Assembly: GCF_040499845.1 (NCBI RefSeq)
Contig: NZ_CP159342.1
Coordinates: 3,100,001 to 3,164,000 of the forward strand
Length of the DNA: 64,000 bases
Origin: Micromonospora sp. CCTCC AA 2012012
GTDB taxonomy: Bacteria > Actinomycetota > Actinomycetes > Mycobacteriales > Micromonosporaceae
Direction of reading: 5' to 3'
Position 1 is the stretch's first letter, and each line of letters opens with the position of its first letter. Shown piece by piece: positions 46,395 to 54,320 of this stretch. The notes under the pieces are model-generated. The model was not told the origin of the DNA. It searched no databases and saw only the letters and a program-made list of their open reading frames with translations. The position numbers were made by a program, and so were the translations under genes.

Positions 46395-48533
46395 ATGCCA
46401 GGCACGGTCGGGCGCGTCCCCACACCATCGGCTCCCGCTCCGGGAGCAGCAGCGGACTGGGACGTCACCGGCTCCGCCTCCGCCGCCGTGCTGGCCCACC
46501 CGTGGGCCGACACCCCGCTCGGCGCGCCCGAGGGGTGGGACCCGGCCCTGCGGGCGGTGGTCGACCTGATCCTCGCCTCGCCGGTGCCGATGGCCCTGCT
46601 CTACGGCGACGACCTCGTGATGCTCTACAACGACGGCTACGCCGAACTGATCGGTGCCCGGCACCCGGAGGCGCTGGGGCATCCCGCGGCCGAGGTCTTC
46701 GCGGACCTCTGGGACGATCCCGGCACCGGAGACGTGCTGCGGCGGGCGTACCGGCACGGGGAGTCCTTCCTCGCCCGGGAGGCCGTGCTCCCCATCCACC
46801 GGCACCTGCCCGAGGGGACGGGCGAACCGGTCTTCACCCGCGGCCACTCCCCGGTCCGGGACAGCGCCGGGCGGATCGTCGGGGTGCTCACCGTCGCCGC
46901 CCAGACCACCCAGCTCACCGACCAGCTGCAGAGCCTGAGCGACTTCGCCGCCGCGCTCTCCGGCACGCTCACCCTGGACGACGTCGCCCGGGTGACCCTG
47001 CGCTACTGCCTCGACGCCTTCGACGCGGACCGGGTCTCGCTCGCCGTCGACGAGGGCTCGGCCTGGCGGATGGTCCGGCGGCTGCGGGGGGAGCTGCTGG
47101 ACGAGGCGGACGAGCGACTGCCGCCGCTGTGGCGCCGGATGACCGCCGAGTCCCCCTTCCCGGTGGTGACCACCGCCCGCAGCGGGGTGCCGTACTTCGC
47201 CACCGACGGGCAGCCGCTGCGGGAGCACGCGGCGGACCGGCACGACGAGAAGGTCCGGGCGATCGCCGCGCTGCCGCTGCGCTCCTCGGTGATCCGGGGT
47301 GCCCTGACGGTCGGCTACCAGGTGGCGCACACCTGGTCGGCGGCGGAGCGGGCGCTGCTGGCCGCCTCGGCGGAGCTGATCGGCCAGGCCGCCGAGCGGG
47401 CCCGCCGGTTCGAGACCCAGCACGGCACCGCCCAGCTCCTGCAACGCAGCATGCTGCCGGACCAGTTGCCGGACCTGCCCCGGCTGCGGATCGCCGCCCG
47501 CTACGAGCCGGGCGTGGACGGCAACGCGGCGGGTGGCGACTTCTACGACGCGTTCGTGCTGCCCTCCGGGGCGCTGGCCGTCGTGCTCGGCGACGTGGCC
47601 GGCCACGACCTGCGGGCCGCCGCGCGGATGGGCCAGGTCCGCGCCGCGCTGCGGGCGCTCGCCCTGTCCGACCCGCGACCGGACGCGGTCCTCGCCGGCC
47701 TGGACCGGCTGGTCGCGAGCCTGGGCGTCGAGTCGGGTACGCACGAACTCTTCGTCACGGTGGTGTTCGGCGTGATCGAGGTGGACCGCCGGACGGTCAC
47801 GCTGGCCAGCGCCGGGCACCCCGCGCCGCTGATCCGCCGCTGCCCGCCGGAGGGCCCGCCGGTCGCCGAGTACGTCGACGTGCCGCCCGGCGCTCCGCTG
47901 GGGCTGGGCAGCCGGCCCCCTACCGTCACGGTGCCCTTCGCGCCGGGCGACACCCTGCTGCTCTACAGCGACGGGGTGGTCGAGCGCCGGTGGCAGGGGC
48001 TCGCCGACGGCCTCGGCGGGCTGGCTGCGGCGCTGAGCGGGGCGAACAGCGGTGACCCCCGGGCGCTCTGCGCGGTGGCGACCGCCGCGGTGCCCGGCGC
48101 CACCGAGGACGACGTGGCCGTGCTGGCGGTGGAGCACGCGGTCAAGCCGAGCCGCTCGGCGGGCATGGAGGTCCCGGCGGAGCCGACCGCGCCGAGCCGG
48201 GTGCGGCACTGGCTGACCGCCCAGCTCACCGAGTGGCGGGTGCCGGAGAGCGTGATCGGCGCGGCGGTGCTCTGCACCAGCGAGCTGACCACCAACGCCC
48301 TCCTGCACGCGGGCACCGCCGCCCGGGTGGAGATCGACCTGAGCGCCGAACGGCTGCTGGTCTCGGTGGCCGACTCGGGCACCCGGGGCACGGTGACCCG
48401 GGCCCAGACGGACACGCTGAGCAGCCGGGGACGCGGCCTCGGGTTGATCGAGGAGCTCAGCGACGCGTGGGGCACCGACCCGACGGTGCGCGGTTCGACC
48501 GTCTGGTTCGAGATCCTCATCCCCGCCTCGTGA
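46395..48533 (+). CDS. SpoIIE-type PP2C phosphatase with PAS, GAF and HATPase domains
   Basis: 712 residues. PAS-like sensor (about 60-150), GAF (about 165-340), SpoIIE/PP2C phosphatase (about 350-560; GGDFYDAFVLPSG, VLGDVAGHD, LLYSDGVVER), and a C-terminal anti-sigma-like HATPase (about 590-705; CTSELTTNALLHAG, SRGRGLGLIEELSD). It would dephosphorylate an anti-anti-sigma factor and may itself bind one, in partner-switching control of stress sigma factors. ATG 46395, leaderless. No target is adjacent; the sigma factor at 62092 is a plausible endpoint. Confidence 0.93.
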   Translation: MPGTVGRVPTPSAPAPGAAADWDVTGSASAAVLAHPWADTPLGAPEGWDPALRAVVDLILASPVPMALLYGDDLVMLYNDGYAELIGARHPEALGHPAAEVFADLWDDPGTGDVLRRAYRHGESFLAREAVLPIHRHLPEGTGEPVFTRGHSPVRDSAGRIVGVLTVAAQTTQLTDQLQSLSDFAAALSGTLTLDDVARVTLRYCLDAFDADRVSLAVDEGSAWRMVRRLRGELLDEADERLPPLWRRMTAESPFPVVTTARSGVPYFATDGQPLREHAADRHDEKVRAIAALPLRSSVIRGALTVGYQVAHTWSAAERALLAASAELIGQAAERARRFETQHGTAQLLQRSMLPDQLPDLPRLRIAARYEPGVDGNAAGGDFYDAFVLPSGALAVVLGDVAGHDLRAAARMGQVRAALRALALSDPRPDAVLAGLDRLVASLGVESGTHELFVTVVFGVIEVDRRTVTLASAGHPAPLIRRCPPEGPPVAEYVDVPPGAPLGLGSRPPTVTVPFAPGDTLLLYSDGVVERRWQGLADGLGGLAAALSGANSGDPRALCAVATAAVPGATEDDVAVLAVEHAVKPSRSAGMEVPAEPTAPSRVRHWLTAQLTEWRVPESVIGAAVLCTSELTTNALLHAGTAARVEIDLSAERLLVSVADSGTRGTVTRAQTDTLSSRGRGLGLIEELSDAWGTDPTVRGSTVWFEILIPAS

Positions 48534-48575
48534 GTCGACGCGTCGGCACGGAGCCGGCGGGGTAGGAGAACGGGC

Positions 48576-49253
48576 ATGCCTTCCGACAACCGCAGCGGCG
48601 TCCTCCTCGACGTGGACGGAACCCTGGTCGACACCACGTACCTGCACACGGTGAGCTGGTGGGAGGCGCTTCGGCAGGCCGACCACCTGGTCCCGATGGC
48701 GCTCATCCACCGCTCCATCGGGATGGGCTCGGACAAGCTCCTCGACCACCTGCTGGGCCCGGAGCGCGACCGGGACGGCGACGAGAAGCTGCGCGACGCG
48801 CACGACAGCCTCTACGCCGAGTACTGGCAGCGGTTGGCGCCGCTGCCCGGCGCGGTGGAGCTGCTGCGGGCCTGCGCGGCGCGGGGGCTGCGGGTGGTGC
48901 TGGCGACCTCGGCGGCCGAGCACGAGGCGGCGGCGTTGCGCCGGGTCCTCGACGCCGACGACGTCATCGACACGGTCACCTCCTCGGCCGACGCGCAGGA
49001 GAGCAAGCCGGCGCCGGACATCCTGGTGGCGGCGCTGGAGCAGTCGGGACTCCGAGCGGAGCGGGTGGTCTTCGTCGGCGACTCGGTGTGGGACGTCGCG
49101 GCGGCCGGCAAGCTGGACATCCCCTGCATCGGGCTGACCTGCGGCGGCACCAGCCGGGCCGAACTGGCCGGCGCGGGCGCCGTGGCCGTCTACGACGACC
49201 CGGCCGCCCTGCTGGCCGGCCTCGGCGAGAGCGCCGTCGCGGACCTCCCCTGA
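48576..49253 (+). CDS. HAD-family phosphatase (phosphoglycolate phosphatase-like)
   Basis: 225 residues with all HAD motifs: LLDVDGTLVDT (nucleophile and second Asp), VLATSA, SKPAPDI (Lys), VFVGDSVWDVAAA. A helical cap lies at about 15-80. Resembles beta-phosphoglucomutase/phosphoglycolate phosphatases; substrate unpredictable. TAGGAGA just before ATG 48576; 42 bp after the SpoIIE gene, possibly one transcript. Confidence 0.92.
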   Translation: MPSDNRSGVLLDVDGTLVDTTYLHTVSWWEALRQADHLVPMALIHRSIGMGSDKLLDHLLGPERDRDGDEKLRDAHDSLYAEYWQRLAPLPGAVELLRACAARGLRVVLATSAAEHEAAALRRVLDADDVIDTVTSSADAQESKPAPDILVAALEQSGLRAERVVFVGDSVWDVAAAGKLDIPCIGLTCGGTSRAELAGAGAVAVYDDPAALLAGLGESAVADLP

Positions 49254-49382
49254 CCCACGGCGGCGTCCCGGGGGCGTGACCGGACGCACCCGGGACAAGC
49301 CGGACACCCAGGCATAGCCGACTGCGGCACGGGGCACTGGTGACCACCTGCCCGCGCCGCGGGCGGCGGGAAGGGTGGTGCC

Positions 49383-50672
49383 GTGGAACCGGTGGATGTC
49401 GCGTTCGCGCTGGTGGGTGTCGGTGCCCTGCTGGCAGGAATCCTGCCGCGGCTGCTGGAGCGCCGCCCGCTGTCCATGCCGATCGCCTTCCTCGGCCTGG
49501 GAATGCTGGTCTTCCTGCTCCCCACCGGCCTGCCCACGCCCGACCCGCTGCGCTGGCCGGAGATCACCACCCACCTCACCGAGGTCGGCGTGATCGTCGC
49601 CCTGATGGGTGCCGGCCTCAAGATCGACCGTCCGTTGAGCTGGTCGCGCTGGTCGTCGACGTGGCGGCTGCTGGCCATCGCCATGCCGCTCTGCATCGCG
49701 GCGGTGGCCCTGCTGGGCTGGTGGTGGGCCGGGCTGGTGCCGGCCGCGGCGCTGCTGCTCGGTGCCGCGCTCGCCCCCACCGACCCGGTGCTCGCCGCGG
49801 ACGTGCAGGTGGGCGAGCCGACCGACGCGGAGGACTCCGAGGACGAGGTGCGGTTCGCACTGACCTCCGAGGCGGGGCTCAACGACGGTCTGGCCTTCCC
49901 CTTCGTGTACGCCGCCATCGCGATCGCCACCACCAGCCTGGCTCCCCGCGACTGGATGGCCCACTGGTTCACCGTCGACGTGGTCTGGAAGCTGGCCGTC
50001 GGGGTCGGCGGCGGGCTGCTCATCGGCTGGCTGCTCGGCAAGCTCTTCTTCCGGGCACCGAGCGAGTTGCGGCTGGCCCGGCACGCCGAGGGCTTCCTCG
50101 CGCTGGCCGCCACCTTCCTGGCGTACGGGCTGGTCGAGGTGGTCGGCGGGTACGGCTTCCTGGCCGTCTTCGTCGCCGCCCGGGCGATCCGGGCCGCCGA
50201 GCGGACCCACGAGTTCCACTCGGTGCTGCACGACTTCGCCGAGCAGATCGAACGGCTGCTCACCGTGCTGTTGCTGCTGCTCTTCGGTGGTGCGGTGATC
50301 GGCGGCCTGCTCGCCCCGCTGACCTGGCGGGCGGCGCTGATCGGGCTGGCGCTGGTCTTCGTGATCCGGCCGCTGACCGGCTGGCTGGCGCTGCGCGGGG
50401 CACCGGGCCGCGCGTCCGAGCAGTGGGTGATCGCCCTGTTCGGCATCCGGGGCGTCGGCTCGTTCTACTACCTCGCGTACGCCACCAGCAAGACGGACTT
50501 CCCCCAGGCCGACCTGATCTGGGCGACGGTGGGCCTGGTGGTGATCGTCTCGGTGGTGGTGCACGGCGTCGCGGCCACGCCGGTGATGCAGTTGCTCGAC
50601 CGGTCGGGCAACCGGACGCAGGACCCGTCAGAGCGCGAGAGCGCACCCGCCCTGGGCGGCGCCCGGAGCTGA
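49383..50672 (+). CDS. Cation:proton antiporter (CPA1 family)
   Basis: 429 residues with about 12 membrane helices. The transport core signatures AAALLLGAALAPTDPVLAADVQVG (T-D-P) and EAGLNDGLAFPF (the Asp pair of antiporters is ND here) are visible, consistent with Na+/H+ or K+/H+ exchange. Starts at GTG 49383 with GGAAGGG upstream. Its last 45 bp overlap the convergent RsbA-like gene. Confidence 0.93.
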   Translation: MEPVDVAFALVGVGALLAGILPRLLERRPLSMPIAFLGLGMLVFLLPTGLPTPDPLRWPEITTHLTEVGVIVALMGAGLKIDRPLSWSRWSSTWRLLAIAMPLCIAAVALLGWWWAGLVPAAALLLGAALAPTDPVLAADVQVGEPTDAEDSEDEVRFALTSEAGLNDGLAFPFVYAAIAIATTSLAPRDWMAHWFTVDVVWKLAVGVGGGLLIGWLLGKLFFRAPSELRLARHAEGFLALAATFLAYGLVEVVGGYGFLAVFVAARAIRAAERTHEFHSVLHDFAEQIERLLTVLLLLLFGGAVIGGLLAPLTWRAALIGLALVFVIRPLTGWLALRGAPGRASEQWVIALFGIRGVGSFYYLAYATSKTDFPQADLIWATVGLVVIVSVVVHGVAATPVMQLLDRSGNRTQDPSERESAPALGGARS

Positions 50673-51623
50673 CGCCGGGGCGGCCGGGGGCAGTTCCAGG
50701 TGCAGCCGCACGGTGGTCGTACCGTCCGCCGCGCGGATGTCGACCAGGTCGCAGAGCTGCTGGACCAGGAGCAGGCCGCGCCCCCGTACGCTGTCGGCCG
50801 GCGGTGGCACCCGCCCGGCGAGCGGGTCGCGCAGTTCGCCGCGGCTGGTCACCTCGCAGAGCAGTTCCCCCGCCGCCACCCAGCACCGCACGACGGCGGG
50901 GGGCGCGGCGTGGGTGAGGGCGTTCGACGCCAGTTCGGTGACTGCGATCCGCAGGTCGTCGAGGCGCTCGCCGGTGAGGCCGGCGGCGGTGGCCACGGCG
51001 GCGACCGCGGCGCGCAGCGCACCGAGATCGGCCGACTCGACCGGCCGGGTCACCGCGTACGGCGGGGGTGCCGGGAGCGGGGCGGCGAGCCGGGTCAGCA
51101 CGTCGTGGGGAGACAGGTGGTCCGGGCTGAGCCGGGCCACTCCCCCGGCGACCAGCCAGCGGTGGGTACGCCGGATGTCGGCGAGCGCGTCGGCCGGCAG
51201 TCGGGTGCGGTCGAAGAGGCACCGGGTGGCCAGCTGCTGCCCGGCGAAGACCAGGTCGAGCGCGGCCTCGTGCCCCACGCAGTGCCGGAACGCCGCCGGG
51301 CGGCGGTCCGGCCACAGCCATTCCCCGATGATCCGCGTCCGCCGGCCGGGGAAGCGGTGCAGCGTGCCGGGGATGATCGCGGCGGGGTTGCGCCCGAGCA
51401 CCGCCAGGTCGGCGAACTCGATCCCGTCGAGCCCGGTGAGGGCCGCCCGGACCGATGCGAGCCGGTGGGTGGGGACGGCGACCAGGACGGGCTCGCCGGC
51501 GGCCCGCCCCTCCGCCGCGAAGGCGCGGATCGCGTCCAGGTAGTCGCGGTCGTCGGCGTAGAGCAGCGCGTCGTGCCGGAGCCCGTCCGGCGGAGACGCC
51601 GACGGGCCGTCGTCGGTCACCAC
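50628..51623 (-). CDS. MEDS-domain anti-sigma-like regulator (RsbA-type)
   Basis: 331 residues: N-terminal MEDS sensory domain (about 15-170; RHDALLYADDRDYLDAIRAFAAEGRAAGEPVLVAVP) and C-terminal HATPase (about 210-315; IAVTELASNALTHA, SVRGRGLLLVQQLCDLVDI). Such proteins sense environmental cues and act as anti-sigma or anti-anti-sigma kinases. No cognate STAS-domain gene is adjacent. Start GTG 51623 or 51620; a TATCGT-like -10 lies about 50 nt upstream. Confidence 0.88.
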   Translation of the reverse strand: MVTDDGPSASPPDGLRHDALLYADDRDYLDAIRAFAAEGRAAGEPVLVAVPTHRLASVRAALTGLDGIEFADLAVLGRNPAAIIPGTLHRFPGRRTRIIGEWLWPDRRPAAFRHCVGHEAALDLVFAGQQLATRCLFDRTRLPADALADIRRTHRWLVAGGVARLSPDHLSPHDVLTRLAAPLPAPPPYAVTRPVESADLGALRAAVAAVATAAGLTGERLDDLRIAVTELASNALTHAAPPAVVRCWVAAGELLCEVTSRGELRDPLAGRVPPPADSVRGRGLLLVQQLCDLVDIRAADGTTTVRLHLELPPAAPASAPGAAQGGCALAL

Positions 51624-51722
51624 GTCCCCCGCCGACCGCCGACTCCGTTCACGTCCCGCCCACCTCCCCCGCCCGTACGATAACTCGCCGGTGACCCATG
51701 ATGCCTCGCGCAGCGGGGTCGG

Positions 51723-52691
51723 TCAGCGACGGTCCGCGATTAACCGGTCCACCAGCGCCCGACCCAGGTCCCGGCCGGAGCGCCAGGCGCTCTGCACCCG
51801 GGGCTTGCCGAAGGCGTCCCCGGCGATGCCAATGCCGTCGGCGTCCAGGTGGTACGTGCCGTCCCCGCCCGCCGCCGGCTTCGCGTACGTCCAGCGGTGC
51901 ACGTGGGTCAGCTCGGCCGGCTCGGGCAGACCGAGCAGGTCGCGGACGGCCTGCTCGACGGCCGGGCCGGCGGCGGAGGGCTGGAGCAGGTGGCCGGCGG
52001 CGAACTCGGCCGTGGTGTGCGCGACCAGCACCGGCGCGCCGTCGCCCCGCCGGTCGCCGTCGTCGCAGACCAGGCTCAGCACCGGGTGGTCGTTGACGAA
52101 CGCGCCGCGGAAGTCCGCCCAGCGCCGGGTCGGGAAGCGCAGCACCCCGGTCAGCGCGGGTGACCACTGCTGACCGGCCACCGCGCGGGTGGCCGCGGCG
52201 AGCGCCGGGTCGAGCAGCAGGGCCGCCTGCGGGCCGGGCATGGCGAGCACCACCGCCTCGCACGGCCGGCCGTCCACCGCCGGCCCCGGCTCGACGCCGA
52301 GGACCAGCCGGTCCACCAGCACGGGCAGGTCCCGGGCCAGGTGTTCGACGAGCGAGCGCAGGCCTCGCGGGGCGGCCCAGCGGGTCGGCCCGGGCACCTC
52401 CCGGCGGCCCTCCGGCCCGTACGCGACGAAGGTGTCGGTCCATTCGCGGGCCAGCCCGGCGGCCCGCCAGTCCTGCGCGACAGCGGCGAAGTCGGGGTCG
52501 CTGACGGTGAAGTAGGCCGCGCCGAGGTCGGCCGGGCGGCCGTCGAAGCGTTTGCTTGCCATCCGCCCGCCGGCGACCCGGGCCCGTTCCCGGATCTCCA
52601 CCGGGATGCCGGCCGCGGCCAGTTCGGCGGCGCACGCCACCCCGGCGATCCCCGCGCCGACCACCACCACACCCGCTCGTCCCGCCGTCAC
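51723..52691 (-). CDS. Renalase-like FAD-dependent amine-oxidase-type oxidoreductase
   Basis: 322 residues: GAGIAGVACAAELAAAGIPVEIRERARVAGGRMASKRFDG (Rossmann site and the GGR end) and a C-terminal FAD site VQSAWRSGRDLGRALVDRL with IGIAGDAFG. This is the renalase/COG3380 subgroup. Start GTG 52691, with TACGAT ending 6 nt upstream on the minus strand (52703-52698), so leaderless; in-frame upstream codons are not credible. Substrate unknown. Confidence 0.88.
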   Translation of the reverse strand: MTAGRAGVVVVGAGIAGVACAAELAAAGIPVEIRERARVAGGRMASKRFDGRPADLGAAYFTVSDPDFAAVAQDWRAAGLAREWTDTFVAYGPEGRREVPGPTRWAAPRGLRSLVEHLARDLPVLVDRLVLGVEPGPAVDGRPCEAVVLAMPGPQAALLLDPALAAATRAVAGQQWSPALTGVLRFPTRRWADFRGAFVNDHPVLSLVCDDGDRRGDGAPVLVAHTTAEFAAGHLLQPSAAGPAVEQAVRDLLGLPEPAELTHVHRWTYAKPAAGGDGTYHLDADGIGIAGDAFGKPRVQSAWRSGRDLGRALVDRLIADRR

Positions 52692-52697
52692 CGGATG

Positions 52698-52703
52698 ATC
52701 GTA
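52698..52703 (-). promoter_or_regulatory. -10 hexamer TACGAT of the renalase-like gene
   Basis: Minus strand; ends 6 nt before GTG 52691. Confidence 0.5.
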
Positions 52704-52725
52704 TGCGGCGGTGGCGGTGCGACCG

Positions 52726-52751
52726 GCATGAAGGGGCGACACCCGGGGTAC
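52726..52751 (+). promoter_or_regulatory. Candidate SigB-like promoter of the DUF3072 gene
   Basis: GCAT (52726-52729), 16-nt spacer, GGGTAC (52746-52751). Perfect -10, loose GNNT -35. Confidence 0.4.
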
Positions 52752-52782
52752 TGGTACACCTGTTCGAGGAGAGGTGATCATC

Positions 52783-53004
52783 ATGGCTGACCGCAACAGC
52801 AGCACGGACGGCGCGAACCCGCAGGCCGCCATCAAGGACCCCGACGAGTGGGTCACCGGCGAGGAGCCGCCGACCGCCGCTCAGGAGTCGTACCTGCACA
52901 CCCTGGCCCGGGAGGCCGGCACGGAGGTGCCGGACGACCTGACCAAGGCGGAGGCGTCCCGGCGGATCGACGAACTCCAGGAGGAGACCGGGCGCGGGCA
53001 GTGA
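52783..53004 (+). CDS. DUF3072 protein
   Basis: 73 residues, acidic and hydrophilic, typical DUF3072: DEWVTGEEPPTAAQESYLHTLAREAG, DLTKAEASRRIDELQEETGRG. Good ribosome site (AGGAGAGGTG) before ATG 52783. A GGGTAC element upstream fits stress-sigma control. Function unknown; usually seen in stress loci. Confidence 0.85.
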   Translation: MADRNSSTDGANPQAAIKDPDEWVTGEEPPTAAQESYLHTLAREAGTEVPDDLTKAEASRRIDELQEETGRGQ

Positions 53005-53005
53005 C

Positions 53006-53506
53006 TCAGCGCGGGGGCAGGCGGTGCAGCTCGACCTCGTCGAGCCGCCCCGCCGCCACCCGCGCGGTCAGCCAGGTGAAGCAGGGCTGGGCCCGCCGGT
53101 CGGTCGGCGAGCCCGGGTTGAGCAGCCGCAGGCCACCCGGCGCGACGCTGTCCCACGGGATGTGCGAGTGACCGAAGACCAGCAGGTCGCAGTCGGGGAA
53201 GCGGGCGGCGCAGCGCTCCTCGCGCCGCTCCTTCGGGCCGGTCTCGTGCACCACCGCCACCCGTAGGCCCGCCAGCTCGACCCGGGCCACCTCGGGCAGC
53301 CGGGCACGCAGCGCCGGCCCGTCGTTGTTGCCGTACACGCCGACCAGCCGCCGGGCCCGGGCCTCGACCGCGTCGAGCAGGTGGACGTCGACCCAGTCCC
53401 CGGCGTGCAGCACCACGTCGGCGGCGTCGATCGCGGCCCACAGCGGTGTCGGCAGGTCGCGCGCCCGCTTCGGTACGTGCGTGTCGGCCGTGATCACCAG
53501 CTGCAT
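53006..53506 (-). CDS. Metallophosphoesterase (YfcE/MJ0936-type)
   Basis: 166-residue calcineurin-like phosphodiesterase with all metal ligands visible: TADTHVPKR (D-x-H), HAGDWVD, GVYGNND and VFGHSHIP, in that order. Likely a small phosphodiesterase acting on nucleotides; natural substrate unknown. CAGGAT ends 6 nt before ATG 53506 on the minus strand, a possible leaderless start. One base separates its stop from that of the convergent DUF3072 gene. Confidence 0.92.
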   Translation of the reverse strand: MQLVITADTHVPKRARDLPTPLWAAIDAADVVLHAGDWVDVHLLDAVEARARRLVGVYGNNDGPALRARLPEVARVELAGLRVAVVHETGPKERREERCAARFPDCDLLVFGHSHIPWDSVAPGGLRLLNPGSPTDRRAQPCFTWLTARVAAGRLDEVELHRLPPR

Positions 53507-53540
53507 CCCTCGATCCTGCCAGGGCAGCCGGCTCGTCGCC

Positions 53541-54320
53541 TCAGGCGCCCTGACCCTGGTTCTGCATGAGGCCGCCGTCCATGAAGTACGTCGACCCGGT
53601 CACGTAGTCGGCGTCGTCGCTGGCCAGGAAGACGGCGAGCTTGGCGATCTCCGCCGGCTCCGCGGCCCGCTTCCAGGGGATGCTCTGCACCTGCTCCTCC
53701 AGATAGGCCGGGTCGTCGATGGCCCGCTGGTTGAACGGGGTGAGCACCATGCCGGGCCCGATGTTGTTGACGTTCATGTGCATCGGGGCGACCTCCAGGG
53801 CGAGGCTCTTGGCGAATTCGAGCATCGCGCCCTTGCTGGAGTCGTAGTCGGCGCCCCCGGCCCGGGCCACCTCCTGGTGGATCGAGGTGATGTTGATGAT
53901 CTTTCCGTGTCCGCCCTGGTCACGGCGGTGCCGGACGAACCGGCGCGAGCAGAAGAACGTGCCGTACACGTTGGTGCGGATGGCCCGGTCCCAGGTCTCG
54001 GTGTCCAGGTCGACGACCGGGATGCCGGAGGCGTCCACCCCGGCGTCGTTCATCAGGATGTCGAGGGTGCCGAACTCCGCGAGGGCCTCGTCGAACATCG
54101 CCTCGACCTGGTGCTCGACGCTGATGTCGCCCTGCACCACGACGGCCCGCCGGCCGGTCTTCTCGATCTCCGCCCTGGTGTGGTTCGCCCCGGCGTGGTC
54201 CTCCAGGTAGTGCACCACCACGTCGGCCCCCTCCCGACCGAACTCGATCGCGGTGGCCTGTCCGATGCCCGAGTCGGAACCGGTGATGATGGCGGTCCGG
54301 CCGGTGAGTCGTCCGGTCAT
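53541..54320 (-). CDS. Short-chain dehydrogenase/reductase (glucose 1-dehydrogenase-like)
   Basis: 259 residues. TGSDSGIGQATA cofactor loop, ILMNDAGVD (the family NNAG reads NDAG), and catalytic Ser/Tyr/Lys (ITSIHQE, YDSSKGAMLEF). Ends TGSTYFMDGGLMQNQGQGA, with a mass of Gln/Gly. Resembles glucose/ribitol dehydrogenases. ATG 54320 overlaps the upstream GH15 stop (ATGA), so it is co-expressed with the glucoamylase/trehalase gene. Substrate unknown. Confidence 0.92.
   Translation of the reverse strand: MTGRLTGRTAIITGSDSGIGQATAIEFGREGADVVVHYLEDHAGANHTRAEIEKTGRRAVVVQGDISVEHQVEAMFDEALAEFGTLDILMNDAGVDASGIPVVDLDTETWDRAIRTNVYGTFFCSRRFVRHRRDQGGHGKIINITSIHQEVARAGGADYDSSKGAMLEFAKSLALEVAPMHMNVNNIGPGMVLTPFNQRAIDDPAYLEEQVQSIPWKRAAEPAEIAKLAVFLASDDADYVTGSTYFMDGGLMQNQGQGA

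Noticed and set aside
46344..50564. A 1400-codon open frame opposite the SpoIIE/antiporter genes
   Set aside because: High-GC shadow; the plus-strand proteins have clear families.
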